Shown piece after piece: positions 5,815-14,283 of a stretch of 32,707 nucleotides of DNA (position 1 is the first letter of the stretch; each line of letters opens with the position of its first letter). Source of the DNA: Coriobacteriaceae bacterium (GTDB taxonomy: Bacteria > Actinomycetota > Coriobacteriia > Coriobacteriales > Coriobacteriaceae); assembly GCA_902363875.1 (NCBI GenBank), contig CABJBO010000025.1:1-32707 (forward strand). Reading direction: 5' to 3'. Both the position numbers and the translations under genes were made by a program. The notes below the pieces were generated by a model. That model searched no databases, was not told the origin of the DNA, and saw only the letters and a list, made by a program, of their open reading frames with translations.

Positions 5815-7845
5815 ATGACCGCACCTGCATCCAAGCTGCTCCAGCCCATTACGGTTGGCCCCCTTGAGCTCAAAAACCGCATTATGTTCCCGCCGCTGAC
5901 CACCGGCTACGAGGAGCGCGACGGTTCCATCGGCGAGCGCAGCCTGGCTTTTTACGAGCGCCTGGCCCGTGGCGGCGTGAGCTACATCGTCATCGGCGAC
6001 GTTGCTCCCGTTATGACCGCAAGCCCCACGCCCAAGTTGGCGACCGACACCCAGATCCCCACGTTTAAGGCGCTGGCCGACGCTGTTCACAAGCACGGCG
6101 CCAAGGTCGCGCTGCAGCTGTTCCACCCCGAGTATGACGTGCCCGGCGTCGGCCGCATGGTCATGGGCTCCATGGCCGCTGCGAAAGCTGCGCAGGAGGC
6201 CAAGGCCGCCGGCGACGAGGAGACCTTTGCCGCCAAAATGGCCGAGTCCAACGAGATCCGCAAGCAGGCCTACGCCAAGCTGCACCACGACATGCAGCAC
6301 TTTGTGAACGAGGCCACCGTGGAGCAGCTCACCCAGATCAAGGAGGCCATCGCCGCCTCGGCCGCCCGCGCACAGCAGGCTGGGATCGATGCCATCGAGG
6401 TCCACGGCGACCGCCTGGTGGGTTCGCTGTGCTCTGCCATCCTCAACAAGCGTACCGACGAGTACGGTGGCTCGTTCGAGAACCGCGTTCGCTATGCGCT
6501 CGAGGTCGTCGCCGCCATTAAGGAGGCCGCGCCGCAGCTGATGGTGGAGTACAAGCTCCCCGTGATCATGGAGAACCCCGACGGCACGCCGCGCGGCAAG
6601 GGCGGTCTGCAGCCCGACGAGGCCTGCGAGTTTGCCAAGCTGCTCGAGGGCGCGGGCATCGACATGATCCAGGTCGCGCAGGCCAACCACACCGGTAACA
6701 TGGGCGACACCATTCCGCCCATGGGCGCCATGCCCTACAACTGGACGCTGCCCGTGGCCGAGCGCGTCAAGGCCCTGGTCTCTGTGCCGGTGGCAACCGT
6801 CGGCCGCGTTGTCTCGGTCGAGGCCGGCGAGAAGATCCTGGAGGACGGTTCGGCCGACATCGTCGCGTACGGCCGCTCGCTCATGTGCGACCCCGACATT
6901 GCGCTCAAGGCCGCCACGGGTGAGCCCATCCGCGAGTGCCTCAACTGCAACAAGGGTTGCGTCGATGCGATTCAAAACCGCCAGTACATCTCGTGCGTGC
7001 TCAATGCCGAGAACGGCGACGAGGCGACCATCGCTATTAAGCCGGGCGAGGGCGACAAGAAGATTGCCGTGGTGGGCGGCGGTATTGCCGGCCTGGAGGC
7101 CGCGCGCGTGGCGGCCAAGCGCGGCTACGACGTGACCGTCTACGAGGCGAGCGATCATCTGGGCGGTCAGATTGTGCTGGCGGCCGCGCCCCCGCGCAAG
7201 GACGAGATCATGCGCTCGGTCGAGTACTACGAGAAGATTCTGCCCGGCCTGGGCGTGAAGGTTGAGCTCAACCATGCCGCTAGCCCCGCGGACCTCAACG
7301 CCGCCGACGCCGCGATTGTGGCCGTAGGCGCGCACGACGTGGTCATTCCCGTATCCGGTGCCGATTCGGACAAGGTCGTCTCGAGTTGGGACGTGCTGGC
7401 CGGCAAGGTGGAGCTTACGGGCCGCGTCGCCGTCATTGGCGGTGGCCTGGTGGGCACCGAGACTGCCGAGTACCTGCTGCAGCACGGCTGCGAGGTGGCG
7501 ATCGTGGAGATGCTCGACAAGATTGCCGCGGGCGAGTCCGAGACCATTCTGCCACTGATCATGAGCGATTTTGCCGAGCACAACGTGGAGCAGCACGTGA
7601 AGACCCGCCTGACCGCCATTACCGACGAGGGCGTGGAGGCCATTCGCACCACCGAGGACGGCGCCGAGGAGCCGGTGAAGATCGCCTGCGATTACGTGGT
7701 GATGGCCGTGGGCTCCAAGGCCAACGCGTTTGACCTGGATGGCGTGACGGTGCCCGTGACCTGCGTGGGCGACTGCTCGGGCGAGCGCACCGCCGACATT
7801 GCGAGCGCCATTCGCACGGCGTATCACGCGGCCAACGAGCTGTAG
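5815..7845 (+). CDS. NADH:flavin oxidoreductase of the 2,4-dienoyl-CoA/enoate reductase family
   Basis: 676 aa from the ATG at 5815, with AGAGAGGA six bases upstream; the ATG at 5809 would touch that site. It has the three-part layout of FadH/BaiCD/enoate reductases. An FMN-binding TIM barrel (about 1-350) carries RTDEYGGSFENR. A [4Fe-4S] site follows at Cys375, Cys378, Cys382 and Cys394. An FAD domain has the dinucleotide fold at about 414-425 (VVGGGIAG) and an NAD(P) fold at about 537-550 (VIGGGLVG). Electrons should pass NAD(P)H to FAD to Fe-S to FMN to an activated C=C bond. The usual HGYL of the barrel is replaced by HGDRLVG, and an Ala-rich helical stretch (about 120-165) is inserted. 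The substrate cannot be named; bile-acid, steroid or enoate intermediates are all possible. It is a single gene with its own terminator. Confidence 0.9.
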   Translation: MTAPASKLLQPITVGPLELKNRIMFPPLTTGYEERDGSIGERSLAFYERLARGGVSYIVIGDVAPVMTASPTPKLATDTQIPTFKALADAVHKHGAKVALQLFHPEYDVPGVGRMVMGSMAAAKAAQEAKAAGDEETFAAKMAESNEIRKQAYAKLHHDMQHFVNEATVEQLTQIKEAIAASAARAQQAGIDAIEVHGDRLVGSLCSAILNKRTDEYGGSFENRVRYALEVVAAIKEAAPQLMVEYKLPVIMENPDGTPRGKGGLQPDEACEFAKLLEGAGIDMIQVAQANHTGNMGDTIPPMGAMPYNWTLPVAERVKALVSVPVATVGRVVSVEAGEKILEDGSADIVAYGRSLMCDPDIALKAATGEPIRECLNCNKGCVDAIQNRQYISCVLNAENGDEATIAIKPGEGDKKIAVVGGGIAGLEAARVAAKRGYDVTVYEASDHLGGQIVLAAAPPRKDEIMRSVEYYEKILPGLGVKVELNHAASPADLNAADAAIVAVGAHDVVIPVSGADSDKVVSSWDVLAGKVELTGRVAVIGGGLVGTETAEYLLQHGCEVAIVEMLDKIAAGESETILPLIMSDFAEHNVEQHVKTRLTAITDEGVEAIRTTEDGAEEPVKIACDYVVMAVGSKANAFDLDGVTVPVTCVGDCSGERTADIASAIRTAYHAANEL

Positions 7846-7920
7846 TTGAACATCGCGGCCAGGCGGGGCGGTAGCACGGATCCGCCTCGCCCGGCTGTGT
7901 CCCGTCGGGTGTCAACCGGT

Positions 7921-7956
7921 GCGGGGCCTGCAAGCGCAGCAGGCCCCGCCCTTTTT
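7921..7956 (+). terminator. Rho-independent terminator of the flavoenzyme gene
   Basis: A perfect 11-bp stem GCGGGGCCTGC/GCAGGCCCCGC (7921-7931, 7939-7949) with a 7-base loop, then TTTTT. Confidence 0.92.
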
Positions 7957-8086
7957 GTTTTGCTTCGGTGGATGGCAATGCGCGGTAATCATGAGGAGTA
8001 AGGACGTCTACTGCCTTGCCGATTACTCAAAATTATTGGGGGAGGGGTTAATAACTATATCCTCTATGCCAAAGGACATAAAGAGG

Positions 8087-8244
8087 TGTCAATTTTGTTG
8101 ACAGGCGAATGACGATTGGCTGCGAGTCAGCTACCAGCGTAAATAATCGATAAAGAAATGTCGTAAATTGGTGCCAAATGCCCAGATAACGCCGCGTCTA
8201 TTTTAATTAACTGCTTTGAGCAAACAGTAAAATGCTACTATCTA
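8087..8244 (+). promoter_or_regulatory. AT-rich control region before the orphan HTH gene
   Basis: The 329-bp gap 7957-8285 is clearly AT-richer than its neighbours. It contains an inverted repeat TGTCAA-N5-TTGACA (8087-8103). A bulged inverted repeat at 8210-8228 overlaps a possible -35 TTGAGC (8216-8221), which is 17 bp from TATCTA (8239-8244). A 60-codon open frame here (7919-8101) starts inside the terminator and has no support. The promoter call is tentative. Confidence 0.35.
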
Positions 8245-8285
8245 ACTTGCACGTAAGAAAGCAGATTAACGGTTAAGGCTAAGAA

Positions 8286-8690
8286 GTGGCAGGTATGTCG
8301 GAAGCAACTAGGACTCGCACGCATGCGCCCGAGGTTAGGCAGCGCGCCGTCGAGATCCTCCAAGAGGGGGTCGGTCATCGCGCCCTCGCCGCGGAGCTTG
8401 GCATTCCCCAGGCCACGGCTCGTCAGTGGGCCCGCGCGTATGCCGTAGGCGGTGCCGACGCCGTTCTCAACGCCGGTTCGCATCATCACACCTATTCGTA
8501 CGAAGTTAAGCTCGCCGTGGTCAAGGACCGCTTGGAAAACGGCTTAACGGTTCGCGAGGCCATGATCAAGCACAAGATTCCCAGTGAGTCTTCGGTCAAG
8601 GCTTGGTGCCGCCAGTATCGCGAGAGCGGTGAGTCCGCGCTGGTTGATAAGCCGCGCGGTCGCAAGCCGCGCGTTAAAAAGGCGGAATAG
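8286..8690 (+). CDS. Orphan HTH protein resembling IS3/IS150-type transposase OrfA
   Basis: 134 aa from the GTG at 8286, with AAGG seven bases upstream; an ATG at 8295 is a weaker choice. It has two helix-turn-helix units, about residues 14-50 (VRQRAVEILQEGVGHRALAAELGI, then TARQWARAY) and about 70-115 (VKLAVVKDRLENGLTVREAM, then SSVKAWCRQY). It ends in a basic tail (RGRKPRVKKAE). This is the layout of the DNA-binding first ORF of IS3-group elements. No DDE-transposase ORF follows, no terminal inverted repeats are evident, and the gene has its own strong terminator. It may be a lone remnant or a domesticated DNA-binding protein. Confidence 0.8.
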   Translation: MAGMSEATRTRTHAPEVRQRAVEILQEGVGHRALAAELGIPQATARQWARAYAVGGADAVLNAGSHHHTYSYEVKLAVVKDRLENGLTVREAMIKHKIPSESSVKAWCRQYRESGESALVDKPRGRKPRVKKAE

Positions 8691-8702
8691 CGAACGGGAT
8701 GG

Positions 8703-8725
8703 TGCGCCCACAGGGGCGCATTTTT
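8703..8725 (+). terminator. Terminator of the orphan HTH gene
   Basis: A 7-bp stem TGCGCCC/GGGCGCA (8703-8709, 8714-8720), loop ACAG, followed by TTTTT. The 250 bp from here to the hydrogenase operon hold no gene; a TATAAC at 8932-8937 is the best -10 candidate but lacks a spaced -35. Confidence 0.9.
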
Positions 8726-8977
8726 CTTGCCGCGCCAACTTTTTGGACCGTCGTGAGCCTACTGGAACATCCTCCAAAGTGGTTAATAAACCGCGCGCAG
8801 TGGCCCGTGCGCCCGCCGCCGCGATAGGGGGAGCGTCGCCTCTCTGCTCCAAAGCGGACAGACTCGTTACCCCGTACGCCTAAAACTCCCCAGTTGACCG
8901 AAAACCCGCCGCCGCTACTCCTCAACTGAGCTATAACGTTAAACAATTGCAGCGTTTTTGCATGGGGGAGTGATGGT

Positions 8978-11860
8978 ATGACGCTACTGTATTTCCTTAC
9001 CCTGTTTCCGCTGGTACCGGCGCTGGGCATGCTGCTCGCGCGCGGTGACCGCGCCCGCGATGCGGTGGGGCTCATAGGCTCCGGCATTATTATGGCGGTG
9101 ACAGTTGTAGTCGCCGTCATGTTTTTTGGTGCGGGTCCGCAGAGCTTTGAGGTTGCCCCCGGCACCTCGCATATGCTCTCGATCATCAGCTCCGCCATCG
9201 ATGTCATCCTGTGTGCTGTCATCCTGTACAACGCGTACAAATATAGGAACGTGCTCACCACGGTGCTCGGCATAGTCCAGCTGGTGGGCTCGCTCGCCTT
9301 CGCTGCCATGACGCTGCCCGCGACCGAAGCCGTCACGGCGACACCGCTCTACCTAGACTACATGAGCGTGATCATGGTCCTCGCCGTCGGCATCGTCGGC
9401 AGCCTTATCTGCGTGTACGCCCTGGGCTACATGAAGGACTTCCAGGCCCACGACGAGCACGAGGCAGCGCTGCGCGGGCAGGCGGCGCCCGACCGACGCC
9501 CGCAGTTCCTGGCGCTTATGTTCCTGTTCCTCTCGGCCATGTTCGTCATCGTGACAAGCGACAACCTTGAGTGGCTGTTCTGTGGCTGGGAAATCACCAC
9601 CGTGTGCTCGTTCCTCATGATTGGCTACACGCGCACGCCCGAGGCCATAAAAAACGCTTTCACCCAGATCATCCTCAACATGCTGGGCGGCATCGCGTTT
9701 TTGGCCGGACTCATGTACCTGCACGTTAACGGCATGCCGCTGACCATCTCGGGCATGATCGAGCTTTCCAGCGCCGGAACCGCGCAATCCGCGCTGCTGG
9801 TGATGCCGGTCCTGTTGCTGTCGCTTGCCGCGCTCACCAAGGCCGCACAGATGCCGTTCCACACTTGGCTATTGGGTGCCATGGTTGCCCCCACGCCCAC
9901 GAGTGCCCTGCTGCACTCGTCAACCATGGTCAAAGCCGGCGTGTTCCTGATGGTCAAGCTCAGCCCGCTCTATGCCATCTATCCCGTGACCGGCTTTATG
10001 GTCACGAGCGTGGGTGCCATCACGTTTTTGCTCGCTGCCCTCATGGCCATCTCGCAGAGCAACGCCAAACGCGTCCTCGCGTACTCCACCATTTCCAACT
10101 TGGGCCTCATCAGTGCTTGCTTGGGTGTCGGCGCGCCCGAGGCCGTATGGGCCGCCATCTTCCTGATCCTGTTCCACACGGTGGCCAAGTCGCTGCTGTT
10201 CCTGTGCGTGGGCACGGCCGAGCATCATATCGGCAGCCGCAATATCGAGGACATGGACGGTATGTTCAGCCGCATGCCGCACCTTACGCGTCTGATGATG
10301 CTGGGCATCATGGGCATGTTCGTGGCACCGTTTGGCATGCTCGTGTCCAAGTGGGGCGCCCTGGTGGCGTTCGCGCAGACCGGCAACGTGCTCATGATCA
10401 TGGTGCTTGCCTTTGGCTCGGCCGCGACGTTCTTCTTCTGGGGCAAGTGGCTTGCCAAGCTTTCGGGCGTCGACCCCACGGCTCAAAACGTTGAGGTCAA
10501 TGTCCATAAGACCGAATGGATGGCCCTCAACACCATCGCCGCGCTGCTGATTCTTTGCTGCGTGGCGTTCCCGCTCATCTCGAGCGGCCTGGTGTCGCCT
10601 TACTTGGCCATGGTGTTTGGCCGCGTGCCGTACGTTATTGGCAAGGACTCCATGTATCTGATGGTGGTTATCGTGGCGTTTATCGCCGTGGTGCTGCTGA
10701 CTTCATTCCGCGTGAGCAACAAACCGCACGTCAACGTGTACCTTTCGGGTGTGGGGACCGACAAATATCGCCATTTCCGTGGCTCGATGGGACACGAGGT
10801 GAAGGCCGAAAAGCGCAATTGGTACTCGGAGGACGCCCTTGGCGAGAAGCGTATTGGCCCCGCGGGTAGCGTCGTGTGTTGCAGCATTATCTTGTTTGCG
10901 CTGCTGTGTTGCGCGTGGATTGGGCCCGAGCGGCTTGCCATGAGCGCGCCCTCGGTGCTGCGCGGCAAGTATTTCGAAGGCTCGGGCGTCGTGGGCATTT
11001 TTATTGGCACCGTGGCGTTTGCTTTGCTGGCGCCGCTTGTGGGTGGCCTGATCGACGGCGTTGACCGCAAGCTTTCGGCTCGCATGCAGGGCCGTGTGGG
11101 CCCGCGCCTGCTGCAACCGTTCTACGACGTTGCCAAGCTGCTGCGCAAGGCCCCCGCCAGCGTAAACACCATGGACGATACCTACATGGCGTGCGCGCTC
11201 ATCTTTACCGTCGTGGGCGGCGGCATCTTTGTGTCGGGCTCCAATACGCTGCTGTGCGCCTTTATGGTTACGCTCGCCGCGATCTTTGTGGTGCTGGCGT
11301 CCGCTTCGACGCAAAGCCCGTTTGCCCAGGTCGGTGCCGACCGCGAGCTGCTGCAGGTTATGAGTTACGAGCCCGCCGTTTTGCTGATGAGTGTGGGCCT
11401 GTACCTTGCCACCGACAGCTTCGACTCCATCGCCGTGACGGGGCAGTCGGCCCCCATCATCGTGTACAGCGCGCCCATTTTCCTCGCACTGCTCGCGGTG
11501 CTTACCATCAAGCTGCGCAAGTCGCCGTTTGACCTTTCGTACTCACATCACGCGCATCAGGAGATTGTCCAGGGCGTCGCCACCGAGATGAGCGGCGGCA
11601 CGCTGGCCAAGATGACCCTTATGCACTGGTGCGAGACCGTGCTGTTTTTGATGTGGGTGGGCATGTTCTTTGTCTGGGACAACCCGGTGAGCTGGGTCGT
11701 AGCCCTGGTCGTGATGGTCGCGACGTATTTTGTCGAGGTGCTGATCGATAACACCTTTGCCCGCAGTACCTGGCGCAGCTGCTTTAAGCTCGGTTGGGGC
11801 GTGGCGCTGGTGTTTGGCCTGCTCAACCTTATGCCCATCCTCGTCGACGTGTTTATTTAG
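8978..11860 (+). CDS. echAB: Fused Ech hydrogenase membrane subunits: EchA (NuoL-like) joined to EchB (NuoH-like)
   Basis: 960 aa, ATG at 8978 with GGGGGAG seven bases upstream. Residues 1 to about 640 form a multi-helix Mrp/NuoL/EchA-type ion-translocating subunit. It includes the conserved Glu205 in GWEITTVCSFLMIGY, Lys288 in TKAAQMPFHTWL, the SALLHSSTMVKAG helix and NAKRVLAYSTISNLG. From about residue 665 the sequence is a NuoH/EchB/HycD-type subunit. Its marks are DRKLSARMQGRVGPRLLQPFYDVAKL, GADRELLQVMSYEPA and KSPFDL...HQEIVQG...EMSG. These parts are normally two proteins. The frame is open across the joint with no stop or start-like gap, so this is a true fusion. It is the first gene of the operon; EchC follows after 12 bp. 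Its job is to anchor the soluble arm and couple H2 evolution to H+ or Na+ movement. Confidence 0.93.
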   Translation: MTLLYFLTLFPLVPALGMLLARGDRARDAVGLIGSGIIMAVTVVVAVMFFGAGPQSFEVAPGTSHMLSIISSAIDVILCAVILYNAYKYRNVLTTVLGIVQLVGSLAFAAMTLPATEAVTATPLYLDYMSVIMVLAVGIVGSLICVYALGYMKDFQAHDEHEAALRGQAAPDRRPQFLALMFLFLSAMFVIVTSDNLEWLFCGWEITTVCSFLMIGYTRTPEAIKNAFTQIILNMLGGIAFLAGLMYLHVNGMPLTISGMIELSSAGTAQSALLVMPVLLLSLAALTKAAQMPFHTWLLGAMVAPTPTSALLHSSTMVKAGVFLMVKLSPLYAIYPVTGFMVTSVGAITFLLAALMAISQSNAKRVLAYSTISNLGLISACLGVGAPEAVWAAIFLILFHTVAKSLLFLCVGTAEHHIGSRNIEDMDGMFSRMPHLTRLMMLGIMGMFVAPFGMLVSKWGALVAFAQTGNVLMIMVLAFGSAATFFFWGKWLAKLSGVDPTAQNVEVNVHKTEWMALNTIAALLILCCVAFPLISSGLVSPYLAMVFGRVPYVIGKDSMYLMVVIVAFIAVVLLTSFRVSNKPHVNVYLSGVGTDKYRHFRGSMGHEVKAEKRNWYSEDALGEKRIGPAGSVVCCSIILFALLCCAWIGPERLAMSAPSVLRGKYFEGSGVVGIFIGTVAFALLAPLVGGLIDGVDRKLSARMQGRVGPRLLQPFYDVAKLLRKAPASVNTMDDTYMACALIFTVVGGGIFVSGSNTLLCAFMVTLAAIFVVLASASTQSPFAQVGADRELLQVMSYEPAVLLMSVGLYLATDSFDSIAVTGQSAPIIVYSAPIFLALLAVLTIKLRKSPFDLSYSHHAHQEIVQGVATEMSGGTLAKMTLMHWCETVLFLMWVGMFFVWDNPVSWVVALVVMVATYFVEVLIDNTFARSTWRSCFKLGWGVALVFGLLNLMPILVDVFI

Positions 11861-11872
11861 GAGGCGGCATCC

Positions 11873-12466
11873 ATGGATCATAAAATGTCGCGCTCGCCGT
11901 GGGTTATTCATTACGACGGCTCGAGCTGCAACGGATGCGATATCGAGGTGCTGGCCTCGCTCACGCCGCTGTTCGATGCGGAGCGCTTTGGCGTGGTCAA
12001 TACCGGCAACCCCAAGCATGCGGACATCTTTTTGGTGACGGGCTCGGTCAACGCTCAGAACTTGCCCGTCGTGCGCCAGATTTACAACCAGATGCTCGAG
12101 CCCAAGTGCGTGGTGGCCTGCGGCATCTGCGCGTGCTCGGGCGGCGTGTTCCGCGATGCCTACAACGTGATCGGCGGCGTGGACCGCGCGATTCCCGTGG
12201 ACGTGTACGCGCCCGGATGCGCCATTCGCCCCGAGACCGTGATCGATGCCATCGTGGAGGCGTGCGGCATCCTGGACCAGAAGGAGGCCGTGATGCGCGC
12301 CGGCGGCGACCCGCTTACCGTGGGCGGCGCCGCAACCTGGGACGGTGGCGTTGAGCTGGGCGAGGACGGGTTTGTGGCTGCGGCTGAGGCCGGCGACGTG
12401 CCCGCCGCTGGCGACGCATCTGCTGGGACGCTCGCCGCGTCCGTCGCTGCAAAGGAGGCCGAGTAA
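11873..12466 (+). CDS. echC: Ech hydrogenase small subunit (NuoB-like)
   Basis: 197 aa, ATG at 11873; the AGGAGG site overlaps the previous stop. This is the NuoB/HycG-type small subunit carrying the proximal [4Fe-4S] cluster. Ligands are visible as Cys19 and Cys22 (SCNGCD), Cys86 (CGICACSGG) and Cys116 (PGCAIRPE). The core ends near residue 145. A further ~50-residue Gly/Ala/Glu-rich, low-complexity tail follows and is not part of the usual family length. The subunit passes electrons between the ferredoxin-type subunit and the Ni site in EchE. The last base of its stop is the first base of echD. Confidence 0.93.
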   Translation: MDHKMSRSPWVIHYDGSSCNGCDIEVLASLTPLFDAERFGVVNTGNPKHADIFLVTGSVNAQNLPVVRQIYNQMLEPKCVVACGICACSGGVFRDAYNVIGGVDRAIPVDVYAPGCAIRPETVIDAIVEACGILDQKEAVMRAGGDPLTVGGAATWDGGVELGEDGFVAAAEAGDVPAAGDASAGTLAASVAAKEAE

Positions 12467-13182
12467 TGCAAAAGGCTATCTATACCACCGTCGGGATCGA
12501 CGAGCTCCTGTCGCATGTCCAGACGCTCAAGGGCGCCGGTGCCCGCTTTGTGCAAATGCACGCCGAGCGCAACGTCGACGACGGCTCGTATCGCTTGGTC
12601 TATACGTTTATCAACGTTCGCTCTGCTCAGGAGCATATTGCGCAGGATGGCAGCTATCCGATCGAGAACCTGGTGGTTGAGGGAATTGATCGGTACCAGG
12701 AGATTCCGTCCATCAGCTCGTACTATCCGGCGATATTCCCGTTTGAAAACGAAGTGCACGACCTATTCGGTCTTGCCATCACCGATATGCAGATCGACTT
12801 TAAGGGCTTTTTCTACCAGGTCTCGACTGCCGAGCCCATGAGCGTTATCACGCCCGAGGTGAAGGCTGCGCGCGAGAAGGCCATGAAAGTCCGCGCGGCT
12901 GCCGAGGCCAAGGCGCGCAAGGCCGCGGCCGAGAAGGCCGCCGCTGCTGCGGCTGCTGCAGGGGAGGGCGCTGCCAGCGCCGGCGATGCCGCGGGCGCCG
13001 CTGCTCAGCCCGCTGCGGCTGCCGGCTCCGATGCTCAGCACGATGAAGCTGCCGCCAAGGCTGCGCTCAAGGCTGCCGAGATGGAGGCAAAGCTCGCCGC
13101 CATGGATCCCGAGAAAGCGGCCAAGGTCCGCGCGGCGCTTGCCGCCAAGGCCGCCCGCGACAAGCAGAAAAAGGAGGCGTAA
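12466..13182 (+). CDS. echD: Ech hydrogenase subunit D (NuoC-like, 30-kDa family) with long Ala/Lys tail
   Basis: 238 aa, ATG at 12466 overlapping the echC stop by one base, with AAAGGAGG seven bases upstream. Residues 1 to about 125 match the NuoC/EchD fold, with the signature FENEVHDLFGL at about 93-103. Residues 132-238 are almost wholly Ala, Lys, Glu and Gly (runs of KAAAEKAAAAAAAAG type). They should form a charged helix or coiled coil that roughly doubles the protein. EchD normally bridges the large subunit and the membrane arm. The role of the tail is unknown; it may be a linker, or may have grown by triplet slippage in GC-rich codons. Confidence 0.92.
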   Translation: MQKAIYTTVGIDELLSHVQTLKGAGARFVQMHAERNVDDGSYRLVYTFINVRSAQEHIAQDGSYPIENLVVEGIDRYQEIPSISSYYPAIFPFENEVHDLFGLAITDMQIDFKGFFYQVSTAEPMSVITPEVKAAREKAMKVRAAAEAKARKAAAEKAAAAAAAAGEGAASAGDAAGAAAQPAAAAGSDAQHDEAAAKAALKAAEMEAKLAAMDPEKAAKVRAALAAKAARDKQKKEA

Positions 13183-13187
13183 AGTCC

Positions 13188-14276
13188 ATGGCACATCGCT
13201 CCGTTATTCCGTTTGGCCCGCAGCACCCGGTGCTGCCCGAGCCGCTTCATCTGGACCTGGTGATCGAGGACGACCGCGTCATCGAGGCAATTCCGCAGAT
13301 CGGCTTTGTGCACCGCGGACTCGAGAAGCTCACCGAAAAGCGCGACATGCACCAGTTTGGCTACATCGCCGAGCGCATCTGCGGCATCTGCGCCGTGGGC
13401 CACAGCTATGGCTATGCCAGCGCCTGCGAGCGTATGCTCGACATCGAGGTGCCCGGCCGCGTGCAGTATATCCGCACCATTCTGCATGAGCTTTCGCGTA
13501 TTCACTCGCACCTGCTGTGGCTGGGCCTGCTCGCCGATGCCTTTGGCTTCGAGGCGTTGTTCTATCGTTCGTGGACGCTGCGCGAGCAGATTCTCAAGAT
13601 CTTTGAGAGCACGTGCGGTGGTCGCGTGATTCTGTCGATCAACGAGATCGGCGGCCTTAAGCACGACATTGAGGACTCCGAGCTGGCCGGCATTGTCCAG
13701 ACGCTCGACGCCATGCGCCCCGACTACGAGGCCCTGGTGCATACGTTTTTGGACGACGACAGCTGTGGCGAGCGTCTGCATGGCGTGGGCGTGATCAGCA
13801 AGAAAGACGCGCTGGAGCTTTCGATGGTCGGTCCGTTTGGGCGCGCCTCGGGCGTGGATTACGACGTGCGCATGTTTGGCGACGGCGCCTATGCGGATCT
13901 GGCCGCGTTTGAGCCCATCGTGGCGACCGACGGCGACTGCTATGCCCGCTGCCAGGTGCGTTGCGCCGAGGTCACGCAGGCCATGGATATCATCAAGGAG
14001 CTTGCCGGTAAGATTCCACACGACGGCATCGGCGGGCGCACCAAGCTTACGCCGGCCGACGGCGCGCGCGGCGAGGTTGTGATTGAACAGCCGCGCGGCG
14101 AGGCGTACTACTATGTACGCGGCAACGGCACCAAGAACCTGGACCGTTTCCGCGTGCGAACGCCGACGTCGCAAAACCTGGCGGGTCTGACACATGCGCT
14201 GCAGGGCGTGCTCCTTGCCAACGTGCCCATGATTATCCTGACCATCGACCCCTGCATTAGCTGCACGGAAAGGTAG
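13188..14276 (+). CDS. echE: Ech [NiFe] hydrogenase large subunit
   Basis: 362 aa, ATG at 13188, with AAGGAGG in the end of echD. This is the group 4 [NiFe] catalytic subunit related to NuoD. Both Ni-binding pairs are intact: Cys65 and Cys68 in RICGICAVGHS, and Cys356 and Cys359 in DPCISCTER. It should therefore reduce protons, or oxidise H2, at a NiFe(CN)2CO centre. The protein stops three residues after the last Cys. It thus lacks the C-terminal peptide that maturation proteases remove in many hydrogenases; short ends are also known for some Ech/Coo-type enzymes. HypA-F maturation genes are not in the window and must lie elsewhere. Confidence 0.95.
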   Translation: MAHRSVIPFGPQHPVLPEPLHLDLVIEDDRVIEAIPQIGFVHRGLEKLTEKRDMHQFGYIAERICGICAVGHSYGYASACERMLDIEVPGRVQYIRTILHELSRIHSHLLWLGLLADAFGFEALFYRSWTLREQILKIFESTCGGRVILSINEIGGLKHDIEDSELAGIVQTLDAMRPDYEALVHTFLDDDSCGERLHGVGVISKKDALELSMVGPFGRASGVDYDVRMFGDGAYADLAAFEPIVATDGDCYARCQVRCAEVTQAMDIIKELAGKIPHDGIGGRTKLTPADGARGEVVIEQPRGEAYYYVRGNGTKNLDRFRVRTPTSQNLAGLTHALQGVLLANVPMIILTIDPCISCTER

Positions 14277-14283
14277 GCGCGGC

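Noticed and set aside
5653..7827. 724-codon open frame opposite the flavoenzyme
   Set aside because: It is His/Gly/Arg-rich with no domain or ribosome site and is explained by the codon bias of the well-supported plus-strand gene.
7919..8101. 60-codon frame after the flavoenzyme
   Set aside because: It starts inside a strong terminator hairpin and resembles no protein.
8286..8690. Complete insertion sequence
   Set aside because: No DDE transposase ORF and no terminal inverted repeats or target duplication could be seen around it.
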